Made by a program: the position numbers and the translations under genes
Shown here: positions 12,277 through 23,700 of the stretch, piece by piece
Layout of the letters: the number at the start of each line of letters is the position of its first letter
How positions within the stretch are numbered: the first letter of the stretch is position 1
Source: Prosopocoilus inquinatus
Taxonomy: Eukaryota; Arthropoda; Insecta; Coleoptera; Lucanidae
NCBI GenBank assembly: GCA_036172665.1
Contig: CM069880.1
Coordinates: forward strand, 9,240,501-9,304,500
Direction: 5' to 3'
DNA length: 64,000 bases
The notes under the pieces: model-generated
Told to the model about the DNA's origin: nothing
Seen by the model: only the letters and a program-made list of their open reading frames with translations
Database searches by the model: none

Positions 12277-13292
12277 CAGTGGCGGCTCGTCGGGGTGAGC
12301 AAGGTGGGCAGTGCCCATTCTGTCCTATTGAAGTTGCACGTTCCGGTTCCTCGTCGGGACAGCCCCGAAAACTAAATTTATTTGGAAAATGTACCCACTT
12401 TTCCTTTTGCAGTCTTTCTTGATTCGTCGATTGTTTTTTGGTGAAAGGCGTTGGAAAGCAAAGGAAAAGCTCAGTAAATCCCGCGCTTAAATTAAGTTAA
12501 AAAATTAAAAACGCAATCACGAGGGGAGGAAGAGACGTTCAGTTAATTGAGCAGATAGAAAACGCGGCGAATTTTGATTGCTACACAAGAAGCGTTCGTC
12601 GATTGTTTTTTGGCAAAAGGCGTTGGAAAGCTGAGAAAAAACTCTTTAAATCCCACGCTTAAATTTAAACCAAAAATTACAAGTGCGATCGCGAGGGGAG
12701 GGAGAGACATTCATTTAATTGAGCAAATAAAAAACGCGTCGCTTTAGAATTTTGATTGTAACTCAAGAAGCGTTCGTCGATTGTTTTTTCGGTCAGAGGC
12801 GTTGGAAAGCTGAGGAAAAGCTCAGTAAATCCCGCGCTTAAATTGAGTTCAAAAATTAAAAGCGCAATCGCGAGGGAAGGAAGAAACGTTCAGTTAATTG
12901 AGCAGATAAAAAACGCGGCGAATTTATTTTGATTGCAACTCAAGAAGCGTTCGTCGATTGTTTTTTGGTAAAAGGCGTTGGAAAGCTGAGGAAAAGCTAT
13001 GTGAATTCCAAACTTAAATTTAAACCAAAAATTACAAGCGCGATTGCGAGGGCAGGGAGAGACATTCAGTTAATTGAGCAAATAAAAAACGTGTCGCTTT
13101 AGAATTTTGTTTGTAAGTCAAGGACGCGTTCGTCGACTGTTTTTTGGTGAAACGCGTTGGAAAGCTGAGAAAAATCTCTAAATTTAGTTCAAGAATGACA
13201 AGCCCAGAGAAAAAAATTTATTTGGAAAACGCACCCACTTTCCCTTTTGCAGTTGTTGCCTACCCGCAGTAAATCATCACGAGCCGCCATTG
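12277..13292. mobile_element. Non-autonomous hAT-like element with internal satellite
   Basis: The element starts CAGTGGCGGCTCGT and ends with the reverse complement ACGAGCCGCCATTG, a 14-bp terminal inverted repeat with one mismatch. It is flanked by 8-bp near-identical direct repeats, cagccgag (12269-12276) and cagtcgag (13293-13300), which fits the 8-bp target duplication of the hAT superfamily. There is no transposase. The inside is mostly a tandem array (separate entry), flanked by a second direct repeat pair, cacttttccttttgcag near 12394 and cactttcccttttgcag near 13233. Confidence 0.75.
12421..13200. repeat. Tandem array, about 177-bp units in an A-B-A-B higher-order pattern
   Basis: The anchor motif ttcgtcgattg (last copy with one change) occurs at 12423, 12595, 12773, 12950 and 13129, so spacings are 172, 178, 177 and 179 bp. 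Units 1 and 3 share one variant (ending gcggcgaatt) and units 2 and 4 another (ending gcgtcgctttagaatttt). This gives a roughly 355-bp dimer as the true repeat, plus a truncated fifth unit. Confidence 0.85.
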
Positions 13293-14019
13293 CAGTCGAG
13301 AACGGAAAACCAATAGCTTTATAATTTTTTTTTAATTTATACTTTTGCTTCAGTTTATTTGTTTGCTATAAAAATTTGAACTAGCAATTGCAAGGAAAAA
13401 TTTTGTCGCCATCTTGTTATATTTTACAAGATGGCGGGCGGCGAAAATTTTTATTGTGAACATGGGGTAGACACCCGACATTTTTTTTAAAGAAAATTCA
13501 TAATTGTTTACTTCAAGTTATAAAATACGAATTTATTATTTAATTTTGTTCGTTTTTGGGGAATTTTCCTTTCTGAATTTAAAGTAAAAAAACCCCAAAA
13601 ACGAATTGGCTGATAAATCAAATTAATTATTACGTAAAAGCAATAAACCGCAAATATGATATGAAAACAAAAGAATTACATAAAATTAATCTCTCTTCAA
13701 TTGTAGCTCATTTCATTCAACTATCTAACCAAAAATTTCGGATTTGTACGGTTTTCCATCCCCCAAAAGATGGGATGCAACTTTTATGTCTGATCCCGTA
13801 TTTCGGAAAGACAGTAGGTGACAATGATACTTTATTTTTAGACCGTACAGATCTAAAACTTTTACTTAAGTACTTTTCGTAAGCAAAAAATTTGTTGACT
13901 TAACCCTACTGTAGACCGAGAGAAGCAAATTATTTCTATTAGAAAATATTTATTTATTATTTTTTTTTACATTTTTGGAATGCTGCTAATATAAATGAGT
14001 ATATAAGTAGGTATAAAAA
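13293..14019. other. Spacer between the hAT-like element and the 3' end of vitellogenin B
   Basis: Contains an imperfect hairpin: 13396-13416 pairs with 13426-13452 apart from a 4-base insertion (core gtcgccatcttgt / acaagatggcg). The rest is AT-rich. The short frame at 13661-13882 shows no recognisable domain. The end near 13940-14019 is probably the 3' untranslated region of vitellogenin B. Confidence 0.5.
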
Positions 14020-17000
14020 TCAGTGGCTGCAGTGTTGGGGTACTTTAATGTTGACGGTCTTGTTGGGGGTCTTCAGACTGAAATCAGGGCTGGCTCCTTT
14101 GTCGATGTGCTTTTTCCACAAGTCCGAAACGTTGCTTTGGGTGACGCAGTGGGCTTGCACTTTTTTGGTGATTTCGTTCTGGGGTTTGCAAGAGTTTTTG
14201 CAGGCAGGAAGAGGGCGGATGGTAAAGCAGATGGTGTTATCGCTTGGGTCCTCTACGTAACGAGTTTGATGCTTCGTGCATTCTTTGGAGGCCTGTGATT
14301 GTTGTTGTTGCTTCTGTTGGTAGCGACCGGCGTCATAATCGGAAATGACGTTGGCGTAGATGGTTTCAACGTCATAGCATGGTGATTTTTGAGCGCTGGT
14401 TTTAAGTTGTTTTACTTTATCGTTTTCTTCGACTGCGTATGAAGCAGCAAACTCGTAAGGATCTTGAAGGACGCATCCCTGGGGAGTCGTGAAGTCCGTT
14501 GCTTCCTCGTAGGTGTACGTTCCGCAAAGACCACGAAGTGACCCACGCAATTTATCAGATTCGCCTGCAAGTTTCACTGTATCCCCATCGTAGATGACAT
14601 ATAAGTCATCTGCCACTTCTACTTTAGCCTCGCCGTTAGGAAGAGCGTAGATCTGGATAAAACCCCCGTGGATGTCTGTGCTCTGCTGGTCGTTGTACTC
14701 TTGTTCCTTATTGTTAACGTAAACTTTGGCGCAGGGTTTAGAACCAGAGCAACTTCCTGGGCTTCCAGAAGGCTTGAGATCAATTTCCACCATTTTACCA
14801 GAACAATCGGGTGATCGCACGGTCATCTTAACTTCCTTGTTCTTTTGACCAGCTGGGCCATCACGTACTAAAACCACGTACTCATCAACTTGCTGCTGCT
14901 TACGTTGCTTTTCTTGTTGAGGCTGATTTCCATTATGGCGGGCGTAAGCTGGAAGGTATTGCATCATCACAGTCCAGGCATGCCCCAATTCAATGGGATA
15001 GGTCTTGTTGTCAAATGTATTGGCGGCGTTTTGATCAACAACGCAGTACGCTGTAAAACCAACATTCATTCCTTCCCCCACAAAGAAATTTGCATTTTCA
15101 ATAACTTACGTTTGTAACCTTCCAATCCACGGGCGTGACCTGCAACACGCGAAGCAACCGAGAATACGGGGTGGACCACAAACCATTGCTTATCCCATTC
15201 GTCGATGCGGATGTTATTGTACTCAGCCGAATATTTCTCAGCATCAACCGAAATGTTGACGGCCCTCAGATCAGGATCATAGCGAGCTTCGATTTCCACC
15301 TCGTTCTGTTTGCCAGTTCCCTGAGGATCGACCTTATTTTCTTCCAAATGATAAAATCCTAAATGGCGTAGAATGTTGTAGGCCTTGTAAGTGTTATTGC
15401 GCGCTTTTGGGCTGAAGTTTTCGTACTGGATCTTGGCGGAAAGCCTATCTAAAAGATTGGCTTCGGCAGTCATGTTGAGGCAAGCGGGAAGTTGCTTGTT
15501 GCCTTCCTGCATTTCTTGACGGCACTGGTGCATTCGTGGAAGCTGCTTCAAGTATTGCTTGCGAGATTCGCTCTTACGCAATTGCGCGTGGATGTTGACT
15601 TTGCTGGACGAGGGATAATTTTGGCCAAAGGCAAGTTGGATCTGGCACGTGGTGGTTGGATCGAAATTCAAAGCGTATTTTGCGTCGAGCCCGTTGGTGT
15701 TTGGTGTATCGCCCTTAGCTGCGAAGGCGATTTGATAAGGTTTAATTGCTTGTGGATTACTGGATTGTTTGTTATAGTAGAAAAGAGTGCGTGATTTTGG
15801 ATCAACGGGACTTCTGGAATAGGCAGCAGTTGCTGAATATTCCACTTTTTGAGATCCTTGGAATTCCACGGAGATATCTCCGACGCACGTTTCGGCATTG
15901 TTGATGCCCGAAGAAGCCATTTTTGCCATTATTTCTTTGCGTTTTTGATCATCATTTGGAAGTTGGTGGAACTGACTTATATCAGGCTTGGAGCTGCTGT
16001 CAGCTTGGGGGTTGTACTGGTGTAAGTAACTCATACGGATTTGGGCTTTATGAGCGGGGGATTTTTCACCTTGATAATAAACTTCGGCTTTAGTATGTTG
16101 GATGGTCTCGTCATGAATTGGGGCAAGAGCGGCAGATACGATATCGTGACGTTGGGCCTGCTCGTAGAGCCAAGCAGCATCCAAATACCTCTGCTCGGAC
16201 CTGTAATTAAAGTGGAAAGCCATCCCAGCTTGTTGGCCTATGGTAGCTTGTAAGTGGTTCTGCGGTTTTGAGTAGATTATCTGCGTGTGAGGGCTGCTTG
16301 CTTGGGGTTCCAACTTCAGAATATTGTATTTGGTGGTGTAAGGCCAAGTACTGAAATGGAAAATAGGCGTGTTTTTCTTAGGCTCGATGAATTCCAATTG
16401 GACAGAAACGCGGTTCTTTTCAGCTTCGGAATGGACCTTCGCTTTCAAAGGCAGATACACTTGAATATTTTTGTCGAATCCACCGCCGTATTGATGGTGA
16501 TCGAAAGGAGTAATGAAACCAAATTCCGCTTGGATTTTGGAAGAAACCAGGGCTTCGAATTCGCTGTTTACGATGGCAGATTTTGGTGCCTGTATATGCT
16601 GGCCGTCGCTTACGCTGCTGTCCGCGGAAGCTTTGGCTTCACCTCTAAAGCTTAAAAGCGTAGGAGAGTCCAAGGTGTAAATAAAGGGAAGAGCCATCTC
16701 CAAGGGAACGCTCAGAGCGATTTCGTGTCGATTAATCATTTTGGTGTAGTCGTATTGCTTTCCTTTGCGCAGAGCGTCTTCGATTTCCTTAGCGACTGTT
16801 ATAAACAAAATAGTCGAATATCGATCTTTTCTTATATAAATAATTAAGTAGGTACCTACCTTCAGGGATCAGGTCGATGGTATGGTTGTCGAAAGCAAAG
16901 AGCCGTTCTGCTCCTCCAAAGCTAACACGGATTGCCCCCTCGAGTTGCTCAGGTTCTTCGATTTGGATGTTCAGCTTAGTCGCGATTGATTCGCTGGACC

Positions 17001-19894
17001 ACTGACTCTGTTGAGTTTGGGCTTGCTGCTTTTGCTGTTGTTCTTCCTTATATGATTGGGTTTGCTGTTGCAAAGAGTTAGTTAATTGGTCTACGCTTGA
17101 TACCATGGCTTGAACGCTGATCAATGGGCGATAGGCACCGCCAAGTTGAGCTCGAATGCTATATTCTAAGCCTTGAGGCACATAACTGTCATCGCTTCCT
17201 AAGGTTTTAATTGATTGTTTGTACGCTGCGTTCATTTCTTCCACCACGTAATTACGAAGGTAATTGCTGGAGTGTTGGGCGCCGTAAGTCTCGGAACTTA
17301 GGTACGGTTCGGCAGAACGGGCATTTGCACGGCTGTAGAAAAGCAAATAATCTCAAAATTAAGTCCGCCAAAACTCGATGCTGACTTACAGAACATCATA
17401 TTCTTCTCCTTCAAGTTGGGCGGCTGATTCGATTGAAGATTTGACAGCTGCGTTTACGTATTCGTCTTCATCCACGTTGGTGTATTGGGCCATACGTTGA
17501 AGCATACTGGCGGGTGGACTCGTCTTCATTAATTGATAGACAGCAGCAGCACGAATTTCTTGTTCCTCCCCTGGATTCTGGTAGATCTTGTACAGCACAG
17601 AGCGAGCAGTTCTAGGCTCAACCTGGACGAGTTTGTCCAAGGAAAGGACCATTTGCAAACGCTGGAATTGGGACACCTGTTTTGCACCCTCCAAGTATGG
17701 TTCAAAAGCTGTTAATATACGTTGATGTCCTACGTTGCCAAGAGCGCGGGTGTACACGAGTATTTTGTGGCTATCAGCATCGTGAATGGATTGGTTTAGT
17801 TTCTTGTTTAAGTATGGAATAAATTCATTTTTGACGAAGCTTTTGCCTGCACCTGAGCGGAAGCTTCCGAAAGAATGTACGGGGTATTCATCGTGCGACC
17901 TATCGGAATCAACGTACACTCTTCGCACGAGATTAGCATAAGACAACAAGGCAGTATCGTTGAAATAGCTTTGGGATTGTACCTCAGGTTTGGTAATCAA
18001 AGCGTAGAGGGTGCGCATGTACTCTTCGGTAGGTTGACGAACTGACCTGGTCAACGTAGCTAGGACTTCTGCGGCTTCTTCCCCTTGGATCTTCGAATTC
18101 TGAATCCAGTTCTGGACCGTTAGCAAAGCAGGGCCGGTACCCGCTTCTGCAATAGCATCGCGATACGCCTTCCAAGCAGCACTTTTAGGCCCCTGTTTTT
18201 CGTTGCAGTACAATCCCTGAGCGGCCTCTTGCATTTCCTTCTTATCCATAAGACGCGAAAGCGTGCTCAATATATTGTACTTGGTCAATGTTTGCCCCTT
18301 TGGAATTTGCGCAGGGTTTTGAAGGTCTTGCCCAATTTGCTGCGCAAGTTTTTGAGCAGCCCGAACGACGTTTACGCTATCGGCGTATTTAATTGATCGC
18401 CCCATGTATCCGACGTACATAGGTAGCAAAGGGGTTTGCGGAGGAAAATCTAATTTTGGCTCATCTTGCTGCCAGTATTCCTCAGAACTTGAAGAAGACT
18501 CTGAGGAACTTGAAGAACTTGAACTGGAAGAGCTTGAGCTTGAGCTGGAACTAGAAGACGCCTGGTTGGGGCCAGGTTGGTTGGCAGAACGGCGGTTTCT
18601 GTACATAAATCTGGGTCCATTGGCTGGAATTGGGGATTCTTCGCTTGAACTAGAGCTTGAGCTAGAACTAGAGCTAGAGCTTGAGCTTGCGCTTGAGCTA
18701 GAGCCATAAGGAGAACTGAGATCTTCATCGCTCTCGTTACTATCTGGTTTTCCCGGTCTTACTTCGTTGCTTTCAGAGAAGGGTTGGTTGTAACGATAGA
18801 TCAAGTTTCCTAGAGGATGGGGTTGAGAGGGTTCAGGATATTTTTCCGAGGATTCCTTCACGGCAGACAAGGTAATATTAAGTTGACTGACGACCACACC
18901 ATTTTGTTCGTTGTTGAGGGTAGGTTTTACTGAGACTTCGTTGGTGGTGACGGACGATTGGATTGTATACCGTTTCAGGTGGCCTGATATGATAGCGCGA
19001 CTTGTGGAAGACCTCGAAAAGAATTCGCCCATTTTATTGGTGTTTGGCTCCCAATCACCCATGCCGGAAAATCCGTAGTGATACCCAACCAGCTGTTCGT
19101 TCCGGCTGAAATTCTTATGCTTAACAACTTCGATGATTTCTCCATTTCCTTTCATTTGCGGGAAAGGCGCCAGCCAAGGTTGAGACTGCAGGATGTATTC
19201 TGGTAACGGAGCAATTTCGTATAAGGTTTCGTATTCGCCTGTGACAGTGTCTTCCATTGTTTTGTAAACGGCGGAATTTTGCCCGTTTTCGGGAAGTTGG
19301 TTGATGTGGCTCTTAACGAGGTTCTCGCCCTGGGTGTCAAGTTGAATTTGACTTACGATACTCTTGATGACGTTAGCCTCCCAATTGGGGACTTGCTTGC
19401 TGACAATCACGTCATCGACGACGCAGTTCTTCAGCTTAATTTGGAAGGGCTGATCGGTCATGGGAAGAGGTTGGTAGTTCGCTTGTGAATCGGGGATTTC
19501 GCTGTCCCAACCATCGGGTAGCTGTGCGTGGATTTGGGCATACTTGGCGTTGGATAATTTCGCGGAAAGCTTATCGGATTGGGCTCGGATTTTTAGGTTT
19601 GCTTTCAAAATTATTCCAGCATATTGATCTGCTACTTCGTTTAATCCGGCTAGGGTTCTTCCTCTCACTTGATAAGAATATTCCGTGTTGTCTTTCCAGC
19701 ATTGCTGGGAAGCATCAGCAGCAAGGCCGACTAAAAATTTAAATTACAAAAAATTCAAAGTTTTCTTGAAGAAAAATACGAACGAGATTGTTTTTAGTAT
19801 TTTAAATAATCCATGTGAAAATTTAGCGCAAAATATAAAACGAAATTAAAATTGGTGTCTTACCCAACGTGCACAGAAGTAGTTTCAACCACAT
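14020..19894 (-). CDS. Vg: Vitellogenin, copy B (upstream copy of tandem pair)
   Basis: Five exons on the minus strand: 19894-19864, 19730-17390, 17332-16860, 16795-15110, 15050-14020. Intron positions and phases match copy A exactly, and the product is 1853 aa. Signal peptide MWLKLLLCTLVGLAADA is split by intron 1. Serine tracts lie at about residues 354-428 with a basic site RNRR (about 391) between them. The long N-terminal lipid-transfer region, the middle region and the C-terminal von Willebrand D domain with GLCG are all present. It resembles copy A along the whole length, including the exon-2 end (YTNVDEDEYVNAAVKSSIES is identical in both), so the two arose by tandem duplication of a whole gene. 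Here the residues before GLCG read DGDT rather than the DGxR seen in copy A. Intact and probably functional as a second yolk-protein precursor. Confidence 0.97.
18480..18710 (-). repeat. Hexamer-repeat serine tracts of vitellogenin copy B
   Basis: Alternating AGY/TCN serine codons as in copy A, in two blocks on either side of the RNRR site. On the plus strand the same DNA reads as a Leu-Glu repeat frame, which is a shadow and not a gene. Confidence 0.9.
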
Positions 19895-19942
19895 CTTGAC
19901 CACTTCTATTTCGAAAGTGCACCAGAACAATTAAATTGTTTA

Positions 19943-19951
19943 ATTTATATA
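19943..19951 (-). promoter_or_regulatory. TATA box of vitellogenin copy B
   Basis: TATATAAAT on the minus strand, about 50 bp upstream of the start codon. The distance and surroundings are similar to those of copy A, which suggests that the promoter was duplicated with the gene. Confidence 0.6.
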
Positions 19952-20777
19952 GAATCGATATCGATGGTGGACTCAGCAAAATAAGCAACTTTTCCGTCTT
20001 GGTTTAATTTAAACTTTCAGCACATGTTTCCATGCAAAATCAGCAAATAATTATTACCGCTGATAAAACTTATCGAACGGCGATTTTTATTCAGAAATTG
20101 ACTTAATTAGACAAGCTGAATAACTGTAGCTGTTGCAGGTTTTATGAAAGAATTATCGCACTTTATTTTAGTTATAAAAATGCATTTAATTTAAAAAATT
20201 ACAAAACATTGCAATTTATTATTCGTGAAAAGATTTTTGTAGTATTTAAATTCGATTACCTCTTCAGTAATCTGCCAGTAGGATCTAGGCAATCAAATAA
20301 TTATTTTTGTTTTGTTTAAAATTTGTTTAATGATCACTGAATTGGATTTACATAGGTGGGATTCTAAAAGGATTCGAATACAGGATGTAGCCTACTCTAA
20401 GGGCTTTTTTTTGTTTATCGTTTGTTGATCGTAATCCTTCAGTATGACGGTCGGTATCATAATTTACGAGGGAGTACGTATATTTTAAGTCGGTGCGTCC
20501 ATCATATATACAAGGCGTCACGGCGCTGAGCGTCCAGTTGTTCTCAGCGCGGTATTACCTGTCAAGAGAATCCGCGCAACGCATAAATAGCTTCACAATA
20601 AATGAATACGATGGCGTAGAAAAATTCATTAATTATTTTGACCTGGCAGTGCGAAGCAAGAATTAAATTAACACCGACCTAAAAGAAGAAATTGATGTAA
20701 TTGAGACGCGTAAACAATCATAGAAGTTAATCAATTTTTCTGTTTTTCCTCATTGCAGAAATTGTTATATTCTCAGT
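19952..20777. other. Divergent promoter region between vitellogenin B and the GPCR
   Basis: About 0.8 kb shared upstream region. The left part should hold control sites for vitellogenin B. The right part includes a TATA/initiator pair for the receptor gene (separate entry) and its 5' untranslated region. A splice-acceptor-like sequence (cattgcag, ending at 20758) just before the receptor start codon hints at a 5' untranslated intron. Confidence 0.45.
20505..20540 (+). promoter_or_regulatory. Possible TATA + initiator of the GPCR gene
   Basis: TATATA at 20505-20510 is followed 31 bp later by CCAGTTG (A at 20536), close to the arthropod initiator core CAGT. The spacing is right for a TATA-Inr pair, and the local sequence is more GC-rich than the rest. 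Support is by motif and spacing only. Confidence 0.4.
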
Positions 20778-23700
20778 ATGGATGCCACAGAGTTGGAGTA
20801 TGATTACGATTACAACGAATCAATTAGTAAATTTGATTGGACCGAGTTGATACCAACACTAGTGGTGTACAGTTTGACTTTTATTTTGGGACTTTGTGGT
20901 AATAGTTTGATTGTGTTTGCTACGTATCAGTACAGGAAGATGCAAAGTGTCACGAACATACTTCTAGCAAGCTTGGCTTCTGCAGATCTTCTACTAATCA
21001 TTTTTTGTATACCAGTTAAGGTACGCACTTGTTATTCCTATTTTCCTTACACCCCTTCAATATGGATTCAATTTTCACCAGCGGAAAAGAGAAAAATCGT
21101 TTTAAATAAATTATTTTATCGTTGTGTTTACATGATATTAAACCACCTAACAACTGAAGTTTATTTTGCATTCGTTAGTGGTTCTTTGTTTTGATATCGT
21201 TCATTTGGTTTTTGATCTCCGTTCCGTTCCGTTCGTTCGAAAATGCATCATAAAATTCGTTCTAATTAATAAAATAAAACGAACGCGTACCACTTAACAT
21301 GTTAAACAAATGCTTGTCAAGATAAGAATTTGCAACATTTGATCAATATTATCGCGTAGGTTTTGAACCGTTCATTCGGCAGTGTATATAAAAAAAACAA
21401 GTTTAACAAAATGTGTGACGCAAAACTCGATACAGATTAACAGCAAATTATTCGCAACTAATTATAAAACACTTTTCGTTAGCCGGATATTTTTTACCTG
21501 ACGGTTTATTTGGAAAGTTCGCCTAAATTATGGCCGACCGAAATACGCACAATGAGAGCGGATTTTTCCTGGAGATCGATTTCATACAACAATTTTTTGA
21601 CGACACAAAAATGCATGCAAATGAAATCTTAGCATAAACACTCGTCTTTCACTCATTGGAAAATAACTTTTGCACAAATGGAATTACTTCGTTTATTTTA
21701 ACGCTCTTAACCTTCGTGTTTCTCGTCTACGTCCGAACTTTATTAATGGATCCTGTTCGATATACTAAATTTATAAATCTAAGACGATTTGCTCCAAGAA
21801 ATCTAAACGAATTCTAAAAGACATGAATTTTCAGAAGATCTGAACTAAGAACCAGCAAGTTTCATTTTTTTCCTTTCATTTATTTTTTTCTCTCCCCAAA
21901 TAATAACATTTACTGTAAGAAATAATTCTAAATGAAAACAAAGATCGGCCCGATTATTTTTTTTTTTTAGTAATATTTTTTCTTGTTTGCGAAAATAATT
22001 TTCCGTTATCACCGTTCATTCTGTTTTATCAAATTAGCGCACGCTGTAATCTTTTTTCGGTGAATGATAGGCCAGATATCGGCGAACATACGATACTTAA
22101 TATAATATTTACTTTAGTCTTATAGGTACACTATAACAATAAAGTCATTTACGCTGAAAACAATTATGAGTTGTGATATAATTAACGATAGATACGAATA
22201 CACGCCTGTTTACATACGATTTTTGATGCGGTTTTATGAACACGAGCCTCGCAGATTTTTATCGCTGTTTTAACAAGAAAATTTGACAGAACGGTTTATT
22301 TGTTCTAATTAGAGTTAGTAAAAACTTAGTTAGCTCGTTGTTTCACTTAATTATTAACATAAGAAAAAAAAAACCAACAACTCAGGAATCACCCTGTATA
22401 TTTGCTTGTTAGCAAAATTTGCGAGGGTTGCTTCGTAATCCCTGCAACCCTACAGCTACGCCATTGCAGTTGCAACTGCAATTTTTTGAATAATTTTATT
22501 AAAAGAGATTCAATTTTGGTAACAAGACGGGCGGCGGGGATTTTTTTTAATCTAGGCTAGAACATAGAATGCCTAAATCTATAAAAACCATGTAATTGTG
22601 ACTTCCACTTGAAAATTATCTACTTCTAGCGGGAACATGTTTCCGAAACGTCAGTAACTCATCAAATAAAAGATAAGAAGTGCGGTGTGTATACACACAT
22701 ATATACCGAGTGTCCCACGCCGTGTGTTCACTCTTCCAGAATCTTTATTTTTTGATCGATTTACATGAAATATAGAGACAATATATTAAACAAAAAATAG
22801 AATTTTCCGATAGGACTTCCGGTTTCACCGAAAGTGATATCAACTTTCTCATTTTAAATGGAACATCCTATTGTATATTTTTACATATTTGAAATCTACG
22901 GATCATTACGAGTCCGATGTTGATTGTATTAGATCGAAAAAATGCGATTCATACCTTTCTCTAGATCGAAAAATAAAAAAGATTCTTTTTCATTGCCATG
23001 GAAACCAAAATTACCAATTGATACGTATTCGGACTTGTAATGGCCCGTAGATTTCAGATATTTAAAAATATATAGGGTGTTTCATTTAAAATAAGAAAAT
23101 TGATATCACTTCCGCCGAAACCGGAAGTCCTATGACGACTAGCAGTACGTCAAAAAATTCCATTTTTTGTTTAATTTATTGTCTTCAAGTTTCATATAAA
23201 TCGATTAATAAATAAAAATTTTAGAATAAGGTGACCATACGTCCCGGTTTTATCGGGACAGTCCCGATTTCTAATAACCTGTTCTGCGTCCCGCGGAATT
23301 TTAAAAATAACCCGCTTTTTAGGGAGAATATACTTTTTGCCTATTTACAGCAAAACACTCAAATTTGTGTTGTAGCTTGAATTATAATATACAGGGTGAT
23401 CAAAAAAATATATAATATACAAATTTGATAAACTGTTAACCCTCACTATCGAAAACTAAAAATTATCATATAAATAAATAAAGAACTTCATTTATCAGGT
23501 GTAACTAGCCAAATATTAGCCAGTTAATAACTTTTTATATACAGGGCGATCAAAGTTACTGCCGCACTATTGTTAACTTCGTTATTATTGCAGCTACGAA
23601 CTCGTTCAAATTAGCAAAAATGAACTGTTTTTACTCGGGATTACAATGGTGATATCAGAAAAACAATTGCATGTCGCATTCTCAAAACTTACTCAATATA

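Noticed and set aside
12024..12422. 132-residue frame in the spacer between vitellogenins
   Set aside because: It runs across the end of the hAT-like element and shows no domain; chance frame.
12421..13200. CRISPR-like regular spacing of repeats
   Set aside because: Units are about 177 bp without short identical repeats and unique spacers; this is a eukaryotic satellite inside a transposon.
18404..18709. Leu-Glu repeat frame on the plus strand over vitellogenin B
   Set aside because: Antisense shadow of the serine tract; composition is entirely explained by the repeat.
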